Assembly (NCBI RefSeq): GCF_028473745.1
Contig: NZ_CP101137.1
Coordinates: 372,001-436,000 of the forward strand
DNA from: Streptomyces sp. M92
GTDB lineage: Bacteria > Actinomycetota > Actinomycetes > Streptomycetales > Streptomycetaceae
DNA: 64,000 nucleotides
Direction: 5' to 3'
The notes beneath the pieces are model-generated. The model was not told the DNA's origin and did no database searches. It worked only from the letters and a program-made list of their open reading frames with translations. Both the position numbers and the translations under genes were made by a program. Positions 25,768 to 33,849 of the stretch are shown here, in pieces; within the stretch, counting starts at the first letter, position 1; each line of letters starts with the position of its first letter.

Positions 25768-27111
25768 CTAGGAAAGCCGCTTCAGGAGCACCACGGACGC
25801 CACCGGGCGTGCGCCGGCGCGCGCGACCCCGTCGGCCACCTCGCGGTCGGTGGAGACGACGATGACCGGACGGCCCGGGGGTTCGGCCCGCACCAGCTGG
25901 CGGATCAGCTCGTCGGCGGTGACGCCGGGCTTGGAGAACAGCACCCGCACCCCGCGCGGCGGCGCGAGCAGCACCGGCGCCGCCAGTTCGGCCCCGTCGA
26001 AGACGCAGGTGGTCTCCGCGCCGGTCTGGGCGGCGAGTTGGGAGAGCTGGCCGAGCAGGCGCAGCCGCTGCTTCTCCAGCGGCATCTGGGGATAGCCGGT
26101 CTTGGTGACGTTGTAGCCGTCGACGACGAGGTGCGCCTGCGGCAGCGCGAGCAACTGGTCGAGGATGGCGGGGTCGTGCTCGGACAGGGCGCGGTTGGCG
26201 ATGTCCTTGGGCGTCATCCGGCCGGGCTCGACGGCGTCCACCGTCTCGGCGGGCCGCACGGACACCGGCGGCAGGGCCAGCTCGCGGCGCAGTCCCTGGG
26301 TGGCGTCGAGCAGGGTGTCCAGCAGCAGCCGTACCCGCATGTCCTCGACGCTGCGTCCCTCGCGGGCCGCCTTGCGGGTGGCCTCCAGGGCGGCCTCGGC
26401 CTCGCCGAGCCGGGCCTTGAGCCGCCGGGTCTCGCTCTCGGCGGCGGACACCTGGGCGTGCCCCTCGGCGCGCACGGCGTCGATCTCGGCCTGGACCTTG
26501 CGCAGCGCCGCCTCGCCGCGCTTGACGTCGCTGAGGGCGGAGCGCAGCTTGCGGTGGAGCGACTCGGTCTCTCGCCTGGCCGCGTCCAGCTCGGCGCGCA
26601 GCCGCTCGGTGTCGGCCCGGGTGTGCTCGCGGGCCCGGGCCAGCTCCTCGTGCAGCCGCTCCAGCTCCGCGCGGCTCTCCTCGTCGGCGCGCTCGGCGTC
26701 CGCGCGCTGCGCCTCCTCGCCGGCGGCGGTCACCAGCTTCACCCAGCCGTGCGGCCGCAGCACGTAGGCCGCCGCCGCCACGTCGAGCGGGTCGGCGGCC
26801 GGGGGCGGGGAGCCGGCGTCCAGGGCGCCGGCCAGCTCCGGCTGGGCCTCGCGGAACTTCTCGCCGATGCGCTGGCGGAACAGGGCGTCGGTCTCCACGG
26901 CGGCGGCCATCGCGTTGCCGGCGAACTTGGTCCGGCGGTTGGGGGCGAACCGGGCGTACTGTCTCAGCTGGGCGGGCAGTTCACCGAGGGTGAGCCCGCC
27001 GAAGCCGTCGGAGACGATCTGCACGACCCTGCGGCGCACGCCGTCGGGCAGCGGGCGGTCGAGCACCTCGGCGGTGCCGTCGCCCGGCCCCCCGCCCTGC
27101 GTCTCCGCCAT
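25768..27111 (-). CDS. NYN-domain (YacP/PIN-like) RNA-binding or nuclease protein
   Basis: 447 residues. The N-terminal part (1-110) is an Arg-rich helical region. A long coiled coil lies at about 130-255. The C-terminal NYN/PIN-like domain (about 300-447) has LVVDGYNVTKTGYP (first Asp), TTCVFDGAE (second acidic centre) and VIVVSTDREVADG (third). The acidic residues needed for metal-dependent RNA cleavage are in place. ATG at 27111 with GGGGTGA upstream. Cytoplasmic; target RNA unknown. Confidence 0.85.
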   Translation of the reverse strand: MAETQGGGPGDGTAEVLDRPLPDGVRRRVVQIVSDGFGGLTLGELPAQLRQYARFAPNRRTKFAGNAMAAAVETDALFRQRIGEKFREAQPELAGALDAGSPPPAADPLDVAAAAYVLRPHGWVKLVTAAGEEAQRADAERADEESRAELERLHEELARAREHTRADTERLRAELDAARRETESLHRKLRSALSDVKRGEAALRKVQAEIDAVRAEGHAQVSAAESETRRLKARLGEAEAALEATRKAAREGRSVEDMRVRLLLDTLLDATQGLRRELALPPVSVRPAETVDAVEPGRMTPKDIANRALSEHDPAILDQLLALPQAHLVVDGYNVTKTGYPQMPLEKQRLRLLGQLSQLAAQTGAETTCVFDGAELAAPVLLAPPRGVRVLFSKPGVTADELIRQLVRAEPPGRPVIVVSTDREVADGVARAGARPVASVVLLKRLS

Positions 27112-27132
27112 CCGTCACCCCAATGCCTGTGC

Positions 27133-27152
27133 GTGATCCCGTGCGGGATCAC
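27133..27152. promoter_or_regulatory. 20-base inverted repeat before the NYN gene
   Basis: GTGATCCCG and CGGGATCAC are separated by two bases. It sits 22 bases upstream of the NYN-protein start and 25 bases beyond the zinc-ribbon gene, both on the minus strand. The tight symmetry could be an operator, or a hairpin that ends the zinc-ribbon transcript; there is no T run. Confidence 0.45.
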
Positions 27153-27176
27153 CTCATGCTGGGGCCGCTCCCGTGA

Positions 27177-27416
27177 TCAGGAGTCGGCACCCGGCCTGTC
27201 CACGAGTTCCACCTGGTCCACGGCGTTGCACCAGCGGCACCGCACCGACTCGATGGTCTCACTGAGCACCTCGCGCTCCTCGACCTTCGGCTCACCGGCC
27301 AGATCGAGGTGCACGTACTCGACGACCTTGGAGGCCCGGGTGACGTCGAAGCGGGTGAGGTTGCCGCACAGGGTGCAGCGCCACCGCGTCGTCTCGGTCG
27401 GCAGGGGAACCGTCAT
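27177..27416 (-). CDS. Small zinc-ribbon protein
   Basis: 79 residues with two CxxC pairs, RCTLCGN near the N-terminus and RCRWCNA near residue 60, which would hold one zinc. Between them is a run of beta-strand-like sequence (FDVTRASKVVEYVHLDLAGEPKVEEREVL). Conserved actinobacterial hypothetical; a nucleic-acid- or protein-binding role is possible but unproved. ATG at 27416; the ribosome binding site is weak. Divergent from the rhomboid gene. Confidence 0.82.
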   Translation of the reverse strand: MTVPLPTETTRWRCTLCGNLTRFDVTRASKVVEYVHLDLAGEPKVEEREVLSETIESVRCRWCNAVDQVELVDRPGADS

Positions 27417-27575
27417 CGTGGCTGTTCGCTCTCTTCCAGTGTCGGTGACGCGCCGGGCTCCGTCCCGGTGCGTGTGGCTCGTAACCCTACGGCCTGGCGG
27501 GTACCCGACGCCCGCGTGTCCACGGCGGCGAGGCGACCTGGGCGGTTGCGTCCCGTTACGTCATGCTCTGTGTTC

Positions 27576-28346
27576 ATGATCCGCAACTGGAGCACGGCGG
27601 TCCGCAGAACGGTCTCGGCGGTCAGGGCGCCCGGCACGGCCCGCACCGGCCGGGGCCGGGCCGCGCCCGTGACGTACGCGCTGATCACGATGTGCTGCCT
27701 GTTGTTCCTGGTCAGCCCGGCGGCGGGCCTGAACCCGGTGTACGGCACCGGCGAGGAGCTGCTCGCCGCGCAGCGCGCCTGGTTCCGGCGCTGGGGAGTG
27801 ATCCCCGCAGAACTGTTCGAGGACTCCCCCGGCTCCGCGCTCACGCCCGCCACGGCGCTGTTCGTCCACGGCAGCTGGGTGCACCTGCTGGGCAACATGC
27901 TCTTCCTGTACGTCTTCGGCGCGCTGACCGAGGAACGGATGGGCCGGCTCCAGTTCGCCCTGTTCTACCTGGGCTGCGGCTGCCTGGCACTGCTCGGCTA
28001 CGCGGGCGCCAACGCTCTCTCGCAGCAGGCCCTGGTCGGCGCCTCCGGGGCGATCTCCGCGATCCTCGGCGCGTTCCTCTTCCTGTTCCCCCGGGCCCGG
28101 GTGACCAGCCTGCTGCCCTTCCTCTTCTTCCTGCCGCTGCGCTTCCCCGCCTGGATCGTGCTGCCGTTCTGGGTGTGGCTGCAGTGGACGGCGGCGGGCC
28201 GGGCGGGCGACGGGCCTGGGGTGGCGTACCTCGCCCACCTGGTGGGCTTCGGGCTGGGCTTCGTCTTCGCCTGGGTGCGGTTCGGGCGTACGACTACAGT
28301 TGGGAGCGTTCCAGTGGCGGCGCCCGAGGGAGAGAACCAGCCGTGA
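27576..28346 (+). CDS. Rhomboid-family intramembrane serine protease
   Basis: 256 residues, about six membrane helices. Catalytic Ser in the GASGA motif (VGASGAISAILG) and catalytic His in AYLAHLVGFGLGF on the last helix. FVHGSWVHLLGNMLFLYVFG is the conserved H-x-x-x-N helix. Cleaves membrane-spanning substrates. The ATG at 27576 was chosen because the upstream part of the frame lacks any helix or coding look. Its stop overlaps the following RAM-domain gene by 4 bases (GTGA). Confidence 0.88.
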   Translation: MIRNWSTAVRRTVSAVRAPGTARTGRGRAAPVTYALITMCCLLFLVSPAAGLNPVYGTGEELLAAQRAWFRRWGVIPAELFEDSPGSALTPATALFVHGSWVHLLGNMLFLYVFGALTEERMGRLQFALFYLGCGCLALLGYAGANALSQQALVGASGAISAILGAFLFLFPRARVTSLLPFLFFLPLRFPAWIVLPFWVWLQWTAAGRAGDGPGVAYLAHLVGFGLGFVFAWVRFGRTTTVGSVPVAAPEGENQP

Positions 28347-28624
28347 TCAGCGCGATCGTCCTCATCAAGACCAGCGTGGACCGCATCCCCGAGATCGCGG
28401 AGCAGATCGCCGCGCTGGAGAACGTCAGCGAGGTCTTCTCCGTCACCGGCACCTACGACCTGATCGCGATGGTGCGGGTGAACCAGCACGAGGACCTGGC
28501 CGAGGTCATCCCCGGCCGGATCAGCAAGATCCCGGGCGTGGAGGGCACGGACACGCACGTCGCGTTCCGGACCTACTCGCAGCACGACCTGGAGGCGGCG
28601 TTCGCCATCGGGCTGGACAACTGA
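28343..28624 (+). CDS. Stand-alone Lrp/AsnC ligand-binding (RAM) domain protein
   Basis: 93 residues consisting only of the RAM domain: ISAIVLIKTSVDRIPEIAEQI, NVSEVFSVTGTYDLIAMVRV and IPGVEGTDTHVAF. There is no DNA-binding helix-turn-helix. In the family this domain forms oligomers and binds small molecules, usually amino acids. GTG at 28343 overlaps the rhomboid stop, with GGGAGAG upstream, so the two are co-translated. The functional link with the protease is unknown. Confidence 0.88.
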   Translation: MISAIVLIKTSVDRIPEIAEQIAALENVSEVFSVTGTYDLIAMVRVNQHEDLAEVIPGRISKIPGVEGTDTHVAFRTYSQHDLEAAFAIGLDN

Positions 28625-28638
28625 GGTGCCGAGTCCCG

Positions 28639-28668
28639 GATGAAGAGTTCTTCATCCCGGGCTCATCG
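28639..28668 (+). promoter_or_regulatory. Putative response-regulator site upstream of the two-component operon
   Basis: Holds the palindrome GATGAAGAGTTCTTCATC (8-base arms around GT) continuing into CTCATCG. TTCAT (28651-28655) and CTCAT (28662-28666) repeat with an 11-base period, the spacing typical of OmpR/PhoB-family boxes. The pattern TGAAG-N5-TTCAT-N6-CTCATCG is repeated exactly at 31113-31140. It lies 34 bases before the small secreted-protein gene that leads the operon. Confidence 0.65.
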
Positions 28669-28701
28669 TGAGTGCCCGGCAGGGGGCGCAGTATCGAGGG
28701 C

Positions 28702-29019
28702 ATGGTCTTCTCACGCCGGATGGCGGCCCTCGCGGCCGTCGTCCTGATCCCGCTCGGCATCGCCGCGACGAGCTTCGCCCTCACCGACAGCCCACAGGAA
28801 CCGAAGGTCCCGGCCAAGGTGGAGCTGGAGAGCGGCTCCCCCGCCCCGACGCCCACCTCCTCCTCACCCGAGCCGACGCCCAGTGACCAGGTGGTGACCC
28901 GGCCGCCGGTGACCGACAGCCCCGCGGATGACGACGATGACGACGACCGAGGCCAGTCAACCGGGGACGACTCGGGCGCCGACGGACCCGGCGACGACGG
29001 ACCCGGCGACGACGGCTGA
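28702..29019 (+). CDS. Small exported acidic protein ahead of the sensor kinase
   Basis: 105 residues. Signal-peptide-like start MVFSRRMAALAAVVLIPLGIAATSFA, then a Pro/Ser/Thr-rich linker, then an Asp/Gly-rich tail with seven consecutive Asp (about 87-93). GAGGG 1-2 bases before the ATG is close, so initiation may be weak. The last 92 bases overlap the kinase gene in another frame. It may be an extracytoplasmic accessory of the two-component system; this is inference from context. No domain recognised. Confidence 0.65.
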   Translation: MVFSRRMAALAAVVLIPLGIAATSFALTDSPQEPKVPAKVELESGSPAPTPTSSSPEPTPSDQVVTRPPVTDSPADDDDDDDRGQSTGDDSGADGPGDDGPGDDG

Positions 29020-30430
29020 CCATGAGCGCCGCCGGATCTCGGCCCGCGTCCGCATCCTGCTGTGGCTGCTGCTCGTGATGGCGGTCGCCCTCGCCTCGGT
29101 GGCCACGACCACCCGCTCGATCCTGCTGCACGACACCGACCAGCGGATCAACGGGCTGCTCGCGCAGGAGGCCGGGGAGTTCGCCAACTTCGAGGAGCAG
29201 GGCTTCGACCCGGAGACCGGCCTGCCGTTCACCGACCCGGAGCGGCTGCTCAAGGTCTTCCTGCAACGGCAGTACGCCGACCTGGACGAGGAACTGATCG
29301 GCCTGGTGGGCAAGGTGGGCGACCGGCCGGCCAAGTTCTTCCAGCAGCGCGAGATCCCGGTCGCCCTGCCCCTGCACAAGGACGGCGACGCCCTGCGCGA
29401 CATCTACGCCTCACCCGACTCCACCGGCACCCTGCACCGGCCCGAGGGCGAGGTCCGCTGGGCCAAGGTCACCGTCGCCCGGTACGGCGGCGAACCGGCG
29501 GCGGCGTTCGTGGTGGCCTTCCACCCGGGGCGGGAGCAGGAGCGCGCCGACGAGGTGTTCCGCGTGCTGCTCGCCATCTCGGGCGTCGCCCTGCTGATGA
29601 CGACGGGCATCGCCTGGGTCGTCGCGGGCCGCATCCTCAAGCCGGTGCGGCTGGTGCGCACGACCGCCGCGCAGCTCACCGAGCAGGACCTGACCCGGCG
29701 CATCCCGGTGCACGGCAACGACGACGTGGCCGCGCTCGCCGAGACGTTCAACGCCATGCTCGACCGGCTGGAGCGCGCCTTCGCCGCCCAGCGCCGGTTC
29801 GTCGACGACGCGGGCCACGAGCTGCGCACCCCGATCACCATCGTGCGCGGCCACCTGGAACTGATGGGCGACGACCCGGCGGAACGGGAGGAGACCGTCC
29901 GCCTGGTCACCGACGAACTGGACCGGATGAGCCGCATCGTCGAGGACCTGCTGCTGCTCGCCAAGACCGAACGCCCCGACTTCGTCACCCCCGAGCCGGT
30001 GCAGCTCGCCGAACTCACCGCCGACGTCTACGTCAAGGCACGCACCCTCGGCGACCGGGACTGGGTGCTGGACCAGGTCGCCGACCGCGAGGCCCGCCTC
30101 GACCCCCAGCGCATCACGCAGGCCATGGTGCAGCTCGCCCAGAACGCCGTGCAGCACACCACCACCGGCCAGACCATCCGCATCGGCTCCCGCGCCGACG
30201 GCTCCCGCGTCGAGCTGTACGTCGCCGACTCCGGCCCCGGGGTGCAGGCGCAGGACGCCGAGGTGATCTTCGAGCGCTTCCGGCGCGGCACGGCCCGGCG
30301 CGGGGTGCGCGGGACCGGCGCCGGGCTCGGGCTGTCGATCGTGAAGGCGATCGCCGAGGGCCACGGCGGCCGGGTCGGCCTGCGCACCACCGAGGGCGGC
30401 GGCGCCACCTTCGTACTCACACTGGACTGA
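28928..30430 (+). CDS. HAMP-containing sensor histidine kinase
   Basis: 500 residues. Two membrane helices (about 42-66 and 212-236) flank an extracytoplasmic domain of about 145 residues. HAMP follows (RILKPVRLVRTTAAQL...), then HisKA with DAGHELRTPITIV and HATPase_c with QLAQNAVQHT, DSGPGV and GTGAGLGLSIV. An OmpR-type partner follows after 19 bases. ATG at 28928 (or 28937) lies inside the upstream small gene; no later in-frame start would keep the first helix. Signal unknown; the acidic upstream protein is a candidate partner. Confidence 0.9.
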   Translation: MTTMTTTEASQPGTTRAPTDPATTDPATTADHERRRISARVRILLWLLLVMAVALASVATTTRSILLHDTDQRINGLLAQEAGEFANFEEQGFDPETGLPFTDPERLLKVFLQRQYADLDEELIGLVGKVGDRPAKFFQQREIPVALPLHKDGDALRDIYASPDSTGTLHRPEGEVRWAKVTVARYGGEPAAAFVVAFHPGREQERADEVFRVLLAISGVALLMTTGIAWVVAGRILKPVRLVRTTAAQLTEQDLTRRIPVHGNDDVAALAETFNAMLDRLERAFAAQRRFVDDAGHELRTPITIVRGHLELMGDDPAEREETVRLVTDELDRMSRIVEDLLLLAKTERPDFVTPEPVQLAELTADVYVKARTLGDRDWVLDQVADREARLDPQRITQAMVQLAQNAVQHTTTGQTIRIGSRADGSRVELYVADSGPGVQAQDAEVIFERFRRGTARRGVRGTGAGLGLSIVKAIAEGHGGRVGLRTTEGGGATFVLTLD

Positions 30431-30449
30431 TTCCGGAAGAGGCACGTCC

Positions 30450-31115
30450 ATGAACCGCATCCTCATCGTCGAGGACGAGGAGCGCATCGCCTCCTTCGTC
30501 GAGAAGGGCCTGCGCGCCAACGGCTTCACCACCACCGCCGTCACCGACGGCGACGCCGCCTACGAGTACGCCCTCACCGGCGGCTTCGACCTGGTCGTCC
30601 TGGACATCGGGCTGCCCGGCCGGGACGGCTTCACGGTCCTGCGCGAGCTGCGCGAGTCCCGGGTGACGACCCCCGTGATCGTGCTGACCGCCCGGGACTC
30701 CGTACGGGACACGGTGGCCGGTCTGGAGGGCGGCGCCGACGACTGGATGACCAAACCGTTCCGCTTCGAGGAACTGCTCGCCCGGGTGCGGCTGCGGCTG
30801 CGTACGGCGGCCAGGGCGCCCGAGGTGACGGTGCTGAAGTCGGGGGCGCTCAGCCTGGACCTGCGCACCCGCCGGGCCCGCGCCGGGGAGCGCACCGTCG
30901 ACCTGACGGCACGTGAGTTCGTGCTGCTGGAGCTGTTCCTGCGCCACCCGGGGCAGGTACTGTCCCGCGAGCAGATCCTGTCGCACGTGTGGGGCTACGA
31001 CTTCGACCCCGGTTCGAACATCGTGGACGTGTACGTGCGGGCGCTGCGCAAGAAGCTCGGGGCGCAGCAGGTCGAGACCGTGCGCGGGATGGGATACCGG
31101 CTGCCGGCCTGGTGA
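30450..31115 (+). CDS. OmpR-family response regulator
   Basis: 221 residues. Receiver domain 1-115 with Asp52 in VLDIGLPG, acidic pair EDE at 8-10 and Lys102 in MTKPF. Winged-helix DNA-binding domain at about 125-221 (LTAREFVLLELFLRHPGQVLSREQILSHVWGYDFDPGSNIVDVYVRALRKKLG). ATG at 30450 with GGAAGAGG upstream. Paired with the kinase just upstream. The 28-base site at 28641 and again at 31113 (overlapping this gene's stop codon) suggests autoregulation plus control of the downstream transporter. Confidence 0.93.
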   Translation: MNRILIVEDEERIASFVEKGLRANGFTTTAVTDGDAAYEYALTGGFDLVVLDIGLPGRDGFTVLRELRESRVTTPVIVLTARDSVRDTVAGLEGGADDWMTKPFRFEELLARVRLRLRTAARAPEVTVLKSGALSLDLRTRRARAGERTVDLTAREFVLLELFLRHPGQVLSREQILSHVWGYDFDPGSNIVDVYVRALRKKLGAQQVETVRGMGYRLPAW

Positions 31116-31140
31116 AGTTTCCTTCATGTGACGCTCATCG
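31113..31140 (+). promoter_or_regulatory. Second copy of the putative response-regulator site
   Basis: TGAAG-N5-TTCAT-N6-CTCATCG, identical at 17 fixed positions to the site at 28641-28668, with the same 11-base period between TTCAT (31123) and CTCAT (31134). It begins on the stop codon of the response regulator and lies 33 bases before the transporter start, so it is placed to control the transporter/glycerate kinase operon separately. Confidence 0.65.
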
Positions 31141-31172
31141 ATGGCTCACCGCCCCCGTGAATCCTCGATGAC

Positions 31173-32588
31173 GTGACGTTGAACCTCCGCCTCGCGGCGG
31201 CCCTCTGCGTGGCGCTGTCCCTGTGCGCGCTGCTGGCGGTACCCGGCAACTTCCCGGCCCTCGGCGGCGACGCGCGCCTCACCCTCGCCGTGTTCGCGCT
31301 GGCCACCTGCGCCTGGATCGGCACGCCGATCGACGACACGTACATCGCGCTGGGCGCCGGACTGGCGCTGACGGCGACCGGCGTGATCAGCAGCGACACC
31401 CTCTTCGGCACCCTCGGCGACGACACGGTGTGGCTGCTGATCTGCGCCTTCGTGCTGGCGGCGGCGGTGGCCCGGACCGGGCTCGCCGGGCGGGCGGCGG
31501 CCTTCCTGGTCGGCGGGGCGCGCAGCGTACGGCAGTTGACGCACCTGACGACGGCCGCGCTGGTCGTCACCGCGTTCGCGGTGCCGGCCACGTCGGGGCG
31601 GGCGGCGCTCGCGCTGCCGGTGTTCCTCGCCCTCGCCAAGGCCCTCGCGGACCGCAGGCGGCTGGTGGTGATGCTGGCGCTGCTGTTCCCGACGGTGATC
31701 CTGCTGTCGGCGGTGGCGACCCTGATCGGCGCGGGCGCGCACCTGATCACCGTGTCGGTGCTGTGGGAGGCGACCGGGGACCGGATCGGCTTCACCCAGT
31801 GGCTGCTGCTCGGGCTGCCGCTGGCGGTGGCCTCCTCCCATCTGGCCGCCGAGACCGTGCTGCTGACGACCACTCGGCGGGCGGACCGCAAGGGCCCGGT
31901 GCACATCACGGCGGAGGAGATACAGCGGCACGCCGAGGACCCGGTCACCGGTCCCTGGACCCAGGCGGAGAAGCGCTGCGCCCTGCTGCTGGCCACGGTG
32001 GTGGCGCTGTGGTGCAGCGAGCCCCTGCATCACGTGCCGCCCGCGGTGGTGGCGCTGATCGGCGCCGTCGTCGCCTCCTCCCCCGCGCTGGGCACCGTAC
32101 GTCTCAAGGACGCGCTGAAGACCGTGCCGTGGTCGCTGCTGCTGTTCATGGCAGCGACCATGGCGATGGGCGTCGCGCTCGCCGACTCCGGGGCGGCGAA
32201 GTGGCTGGTGTCCGGGCTGCCCGCGGACGTGGCGCCGGCCGTCTTCCTCGGGGTCGTGGTCGCGGTGAGCACGGCGGCCCACCTGGTCCTCCAGTCCCGC
32301 TCGGCCCGCTCCTCGGTCCTGGTGCCACTGGTGATCGCCGCGGCCGTGGGCGCGGGCGTCAACCCGGTCGCCGCCGCGCTCGCCTCCACCGCCGCGGCCG
32401 GCTTCTGCCACACGCTCCCGGCCTCCGCCAAGCCGGTCACGCTCTTCTCCGACATCCCCGGCACCCCCACCTACACCCCGCGCGACCTGCTGCGGCTGTC
32501 CGCCGTCCTGGCACCGCTGACCGCCGCGCTCGTGCTGTTCTTCGCCGCCGCCGTCTGGCCGCTGCTCGGCGTACCCGTGACCCGTTAA
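31173..32588 (+). CDS. SLC13/DASS-type anion transporter
   Basis: 471 residues, 11-12 membrane helices. Matches the sodium-coupled dicarboxylate/sulfate (DASS, CitMHS-like) fold: repeated signature-like helices with VPATSGRAALALPVF and a second half SRSARSSVLVPLVIAAAVGAGVNP, each ending in a small-residue hairpin. Substrate not fixed by sequence; the glycerate kinase 10 bases downstream suggests a hydroxy-acid such as glycerate or a dicarboxylate. GTG at 31173 with no strong ribosome binding site. Confidence 0.85.
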   Translation: MTLNLRLAAALCVALSLCALLAVPGNFPALGGDARLTLAVFALATCAWIGTPIDDTYIALGAGLALTATGVISSDTLFGTLGDDTVWLLICAFVLAAAVARTGLAGRAAAFLVGGARSVRQLTHLTTAALVVTAFAVPATSGRAALALPVFLALAKALADRRRLVVMLALLFPTVILLSAVATLIGAGAHLITVSVLWEATGDRIGFTQWLLLGLPLAVASSHLAAETVLLTTTRRADRKGPVHITAEEIQRHAEDPVTGPWTQAEKRCALLLATVVALWCSEPLHHVPPAVVALIGAVVASSPALGTVRLKDALKTVPWSLLLFMAATMAMGVALADSGAAKWLVSGLPADVAPAVFLGVVVAVSTAAHLVLQSRSARSSVLVPLVIAAAVGAGVNPVAAALASTAAAGFCHTLPASAKPVTLFSDIPGTPTYTPRDLLRLSAVLAPLTAALVLFFAAAVWPLLGVPVTR

Positions 32589-32598
32589 GGAGCCTGCT

Positions 32599-33849
32599 GT
32601 GCCGAACGTACCGAACATCCTGAACCGGGTCGCCGTGGCGCCCAGCGGCTTCAAGGAGTCCCTGTCCGCCCAGGCCGCCGCCGACGCGATCGCGGCGGGC
32701 GTCCGCCGGGTGCTGCCGGACGCCGAGATCGACCGCATCCCGCTCGTCGACGGCGGCGAGGGCACCGCCTGCGCGCTGGCCGCCGCGACCGGCGGACGGC
32801 TGGTCGCGCTGGCCGCCACCGGCCCGGTCGGCGAGCCCGTCGGCACCCACTTCGCGCTGCTCGGCGGCCGGGACACGGCGGTGGTGGAGATGGCGGCCGT
32901 CGCGGGCCTGTCGCTGGTCCCCCGCGCCCTGCGCGATCCGGGCGCCACCACCACGTACGGCGTCGGCGAGCTGATCCGCGCCGCGCTCGACACCGGGGTG
33001 CGGCGGGTCCTGGTCGGCTGCGGCGACTCGGGCACGTCCGACGGGGGCGCGGGGGCGCTCCAGGCGCTCGGGGCGCGGCTGCTGGACGCGGACGGCTTCG
33101 AACTCCCCCGCGGCGGACGGGAACTGGTCCGCCTCGCCCGCATCGACCCGGCGGGCCTGGACCCCCGGCTGAAGGACACCGAGCTGCTGGTCGCCTGCAA
33201 CCCCTTCAACGTGCTGTGCGGGGAGCGCGGGGTGGCGCGGGTGTTCGGTCCGCAGAAGGGGGCGACGCCCGCGCAGGTCGAGGAGTTGTCGGCGGGACTG
33301 GAGAACTGGGCGCGCGTCCTCACCCGCGACCTGGGCGTCATCGGCGCCGACCTGCGCACGGGCCCCGGCACCGGCGCCTCCGGCGGGCTGGGCGCGGGGC
33401 TGGCCGCCGTCGGGGCCCGGCTGCTGCCCCGCTTCGACGTCCTCCTCGACCACCTCGACCTGGACGCGCGGCTGGCCCGTGCCGACCTCGTGCTCACCGC
33501 CGAGGGCGCCCTCGACCACCAGACGCCGCGCGGCAAGGTCCCGGCCGAGGTGGCCCGGCGCGCCAAGCTGCACGGGCGTCCCGTCCTGGCGCTGGCCGGC
33601 ACGCTGGGCGAGGGCGCGCACGAGGTGCCCGGGGTGGACGCCTTCCACGGCATCATGCCGGCGCCGATGGCGCTGGCGGACGCGCTGGTGCGCGCGGCCG
33701 AGCTGCTCACCGACGCCACCGAGCGGGCGCTGCGGATGGTCCTGCTCGGCTCGCGGCTGCCGGGCCGGGCGGCTCAGACCGCGGAGGTCCCGGCGCCGGT
33801 GTCCGCGGCGGACCTGTCGGGCACGCAACGGCCGTCCTCCGTGCGGTAG
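32599..33849 (+). CDS. Glycerate kinase (GlxK/GckA family)
   Basis: 416 residues. Uses ATP to phosphorylate D-glycerate. Family blocks: VAVAPSGFKESLSA at the N-terminus, IPLVDGGEGTACAL, GCGDSGTSDGGAGAL, VFGPQKGATP and LTAEGALDHQTPRGKVP. GTG at 32599 with AAGGAG 7 bases upstream, 10 bases after the transporter stop, so the pair form one operon. The last about 30 residues are beyond the usual family end, and the gene overlaps the convergent aminotransferase by 76 bases. Confidence 0.92.
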   Translation: MPNVPNILNRVAVAPSGFKESLSAQAAADAIAAGVRRVLPDAEIDRIPLVDGGEGTACALAAATGGRLVALAATGPVGEPVGTHFALLGGRDTAVVEMAAVAGLSLVPRALRDPGATTTYGVGELIRAALDTGVRRVLVGCGDSGTSDGGAGALQALGARLLDADGFELPRGGRELVRLARIDPAGLDPRLKDTELLVACNPFNVLCGERGVARVFGPQKGATPAQVEELSAGLENWARVLTRDLGVIGADLRTGPGTGASGGLGAGLAAVGARLLPRFDVLLDHLDLDARLARADLVLTAEGALDHQTPRGKVPAEVARRAKLHGRPVLALAGTLGEGAHEVPGVDAFHGIMPAPMALADALVRAAELLTDATERALRMVLLGSRLPGRAAQTAEVPAPVSAADLSGTQRPSSVR

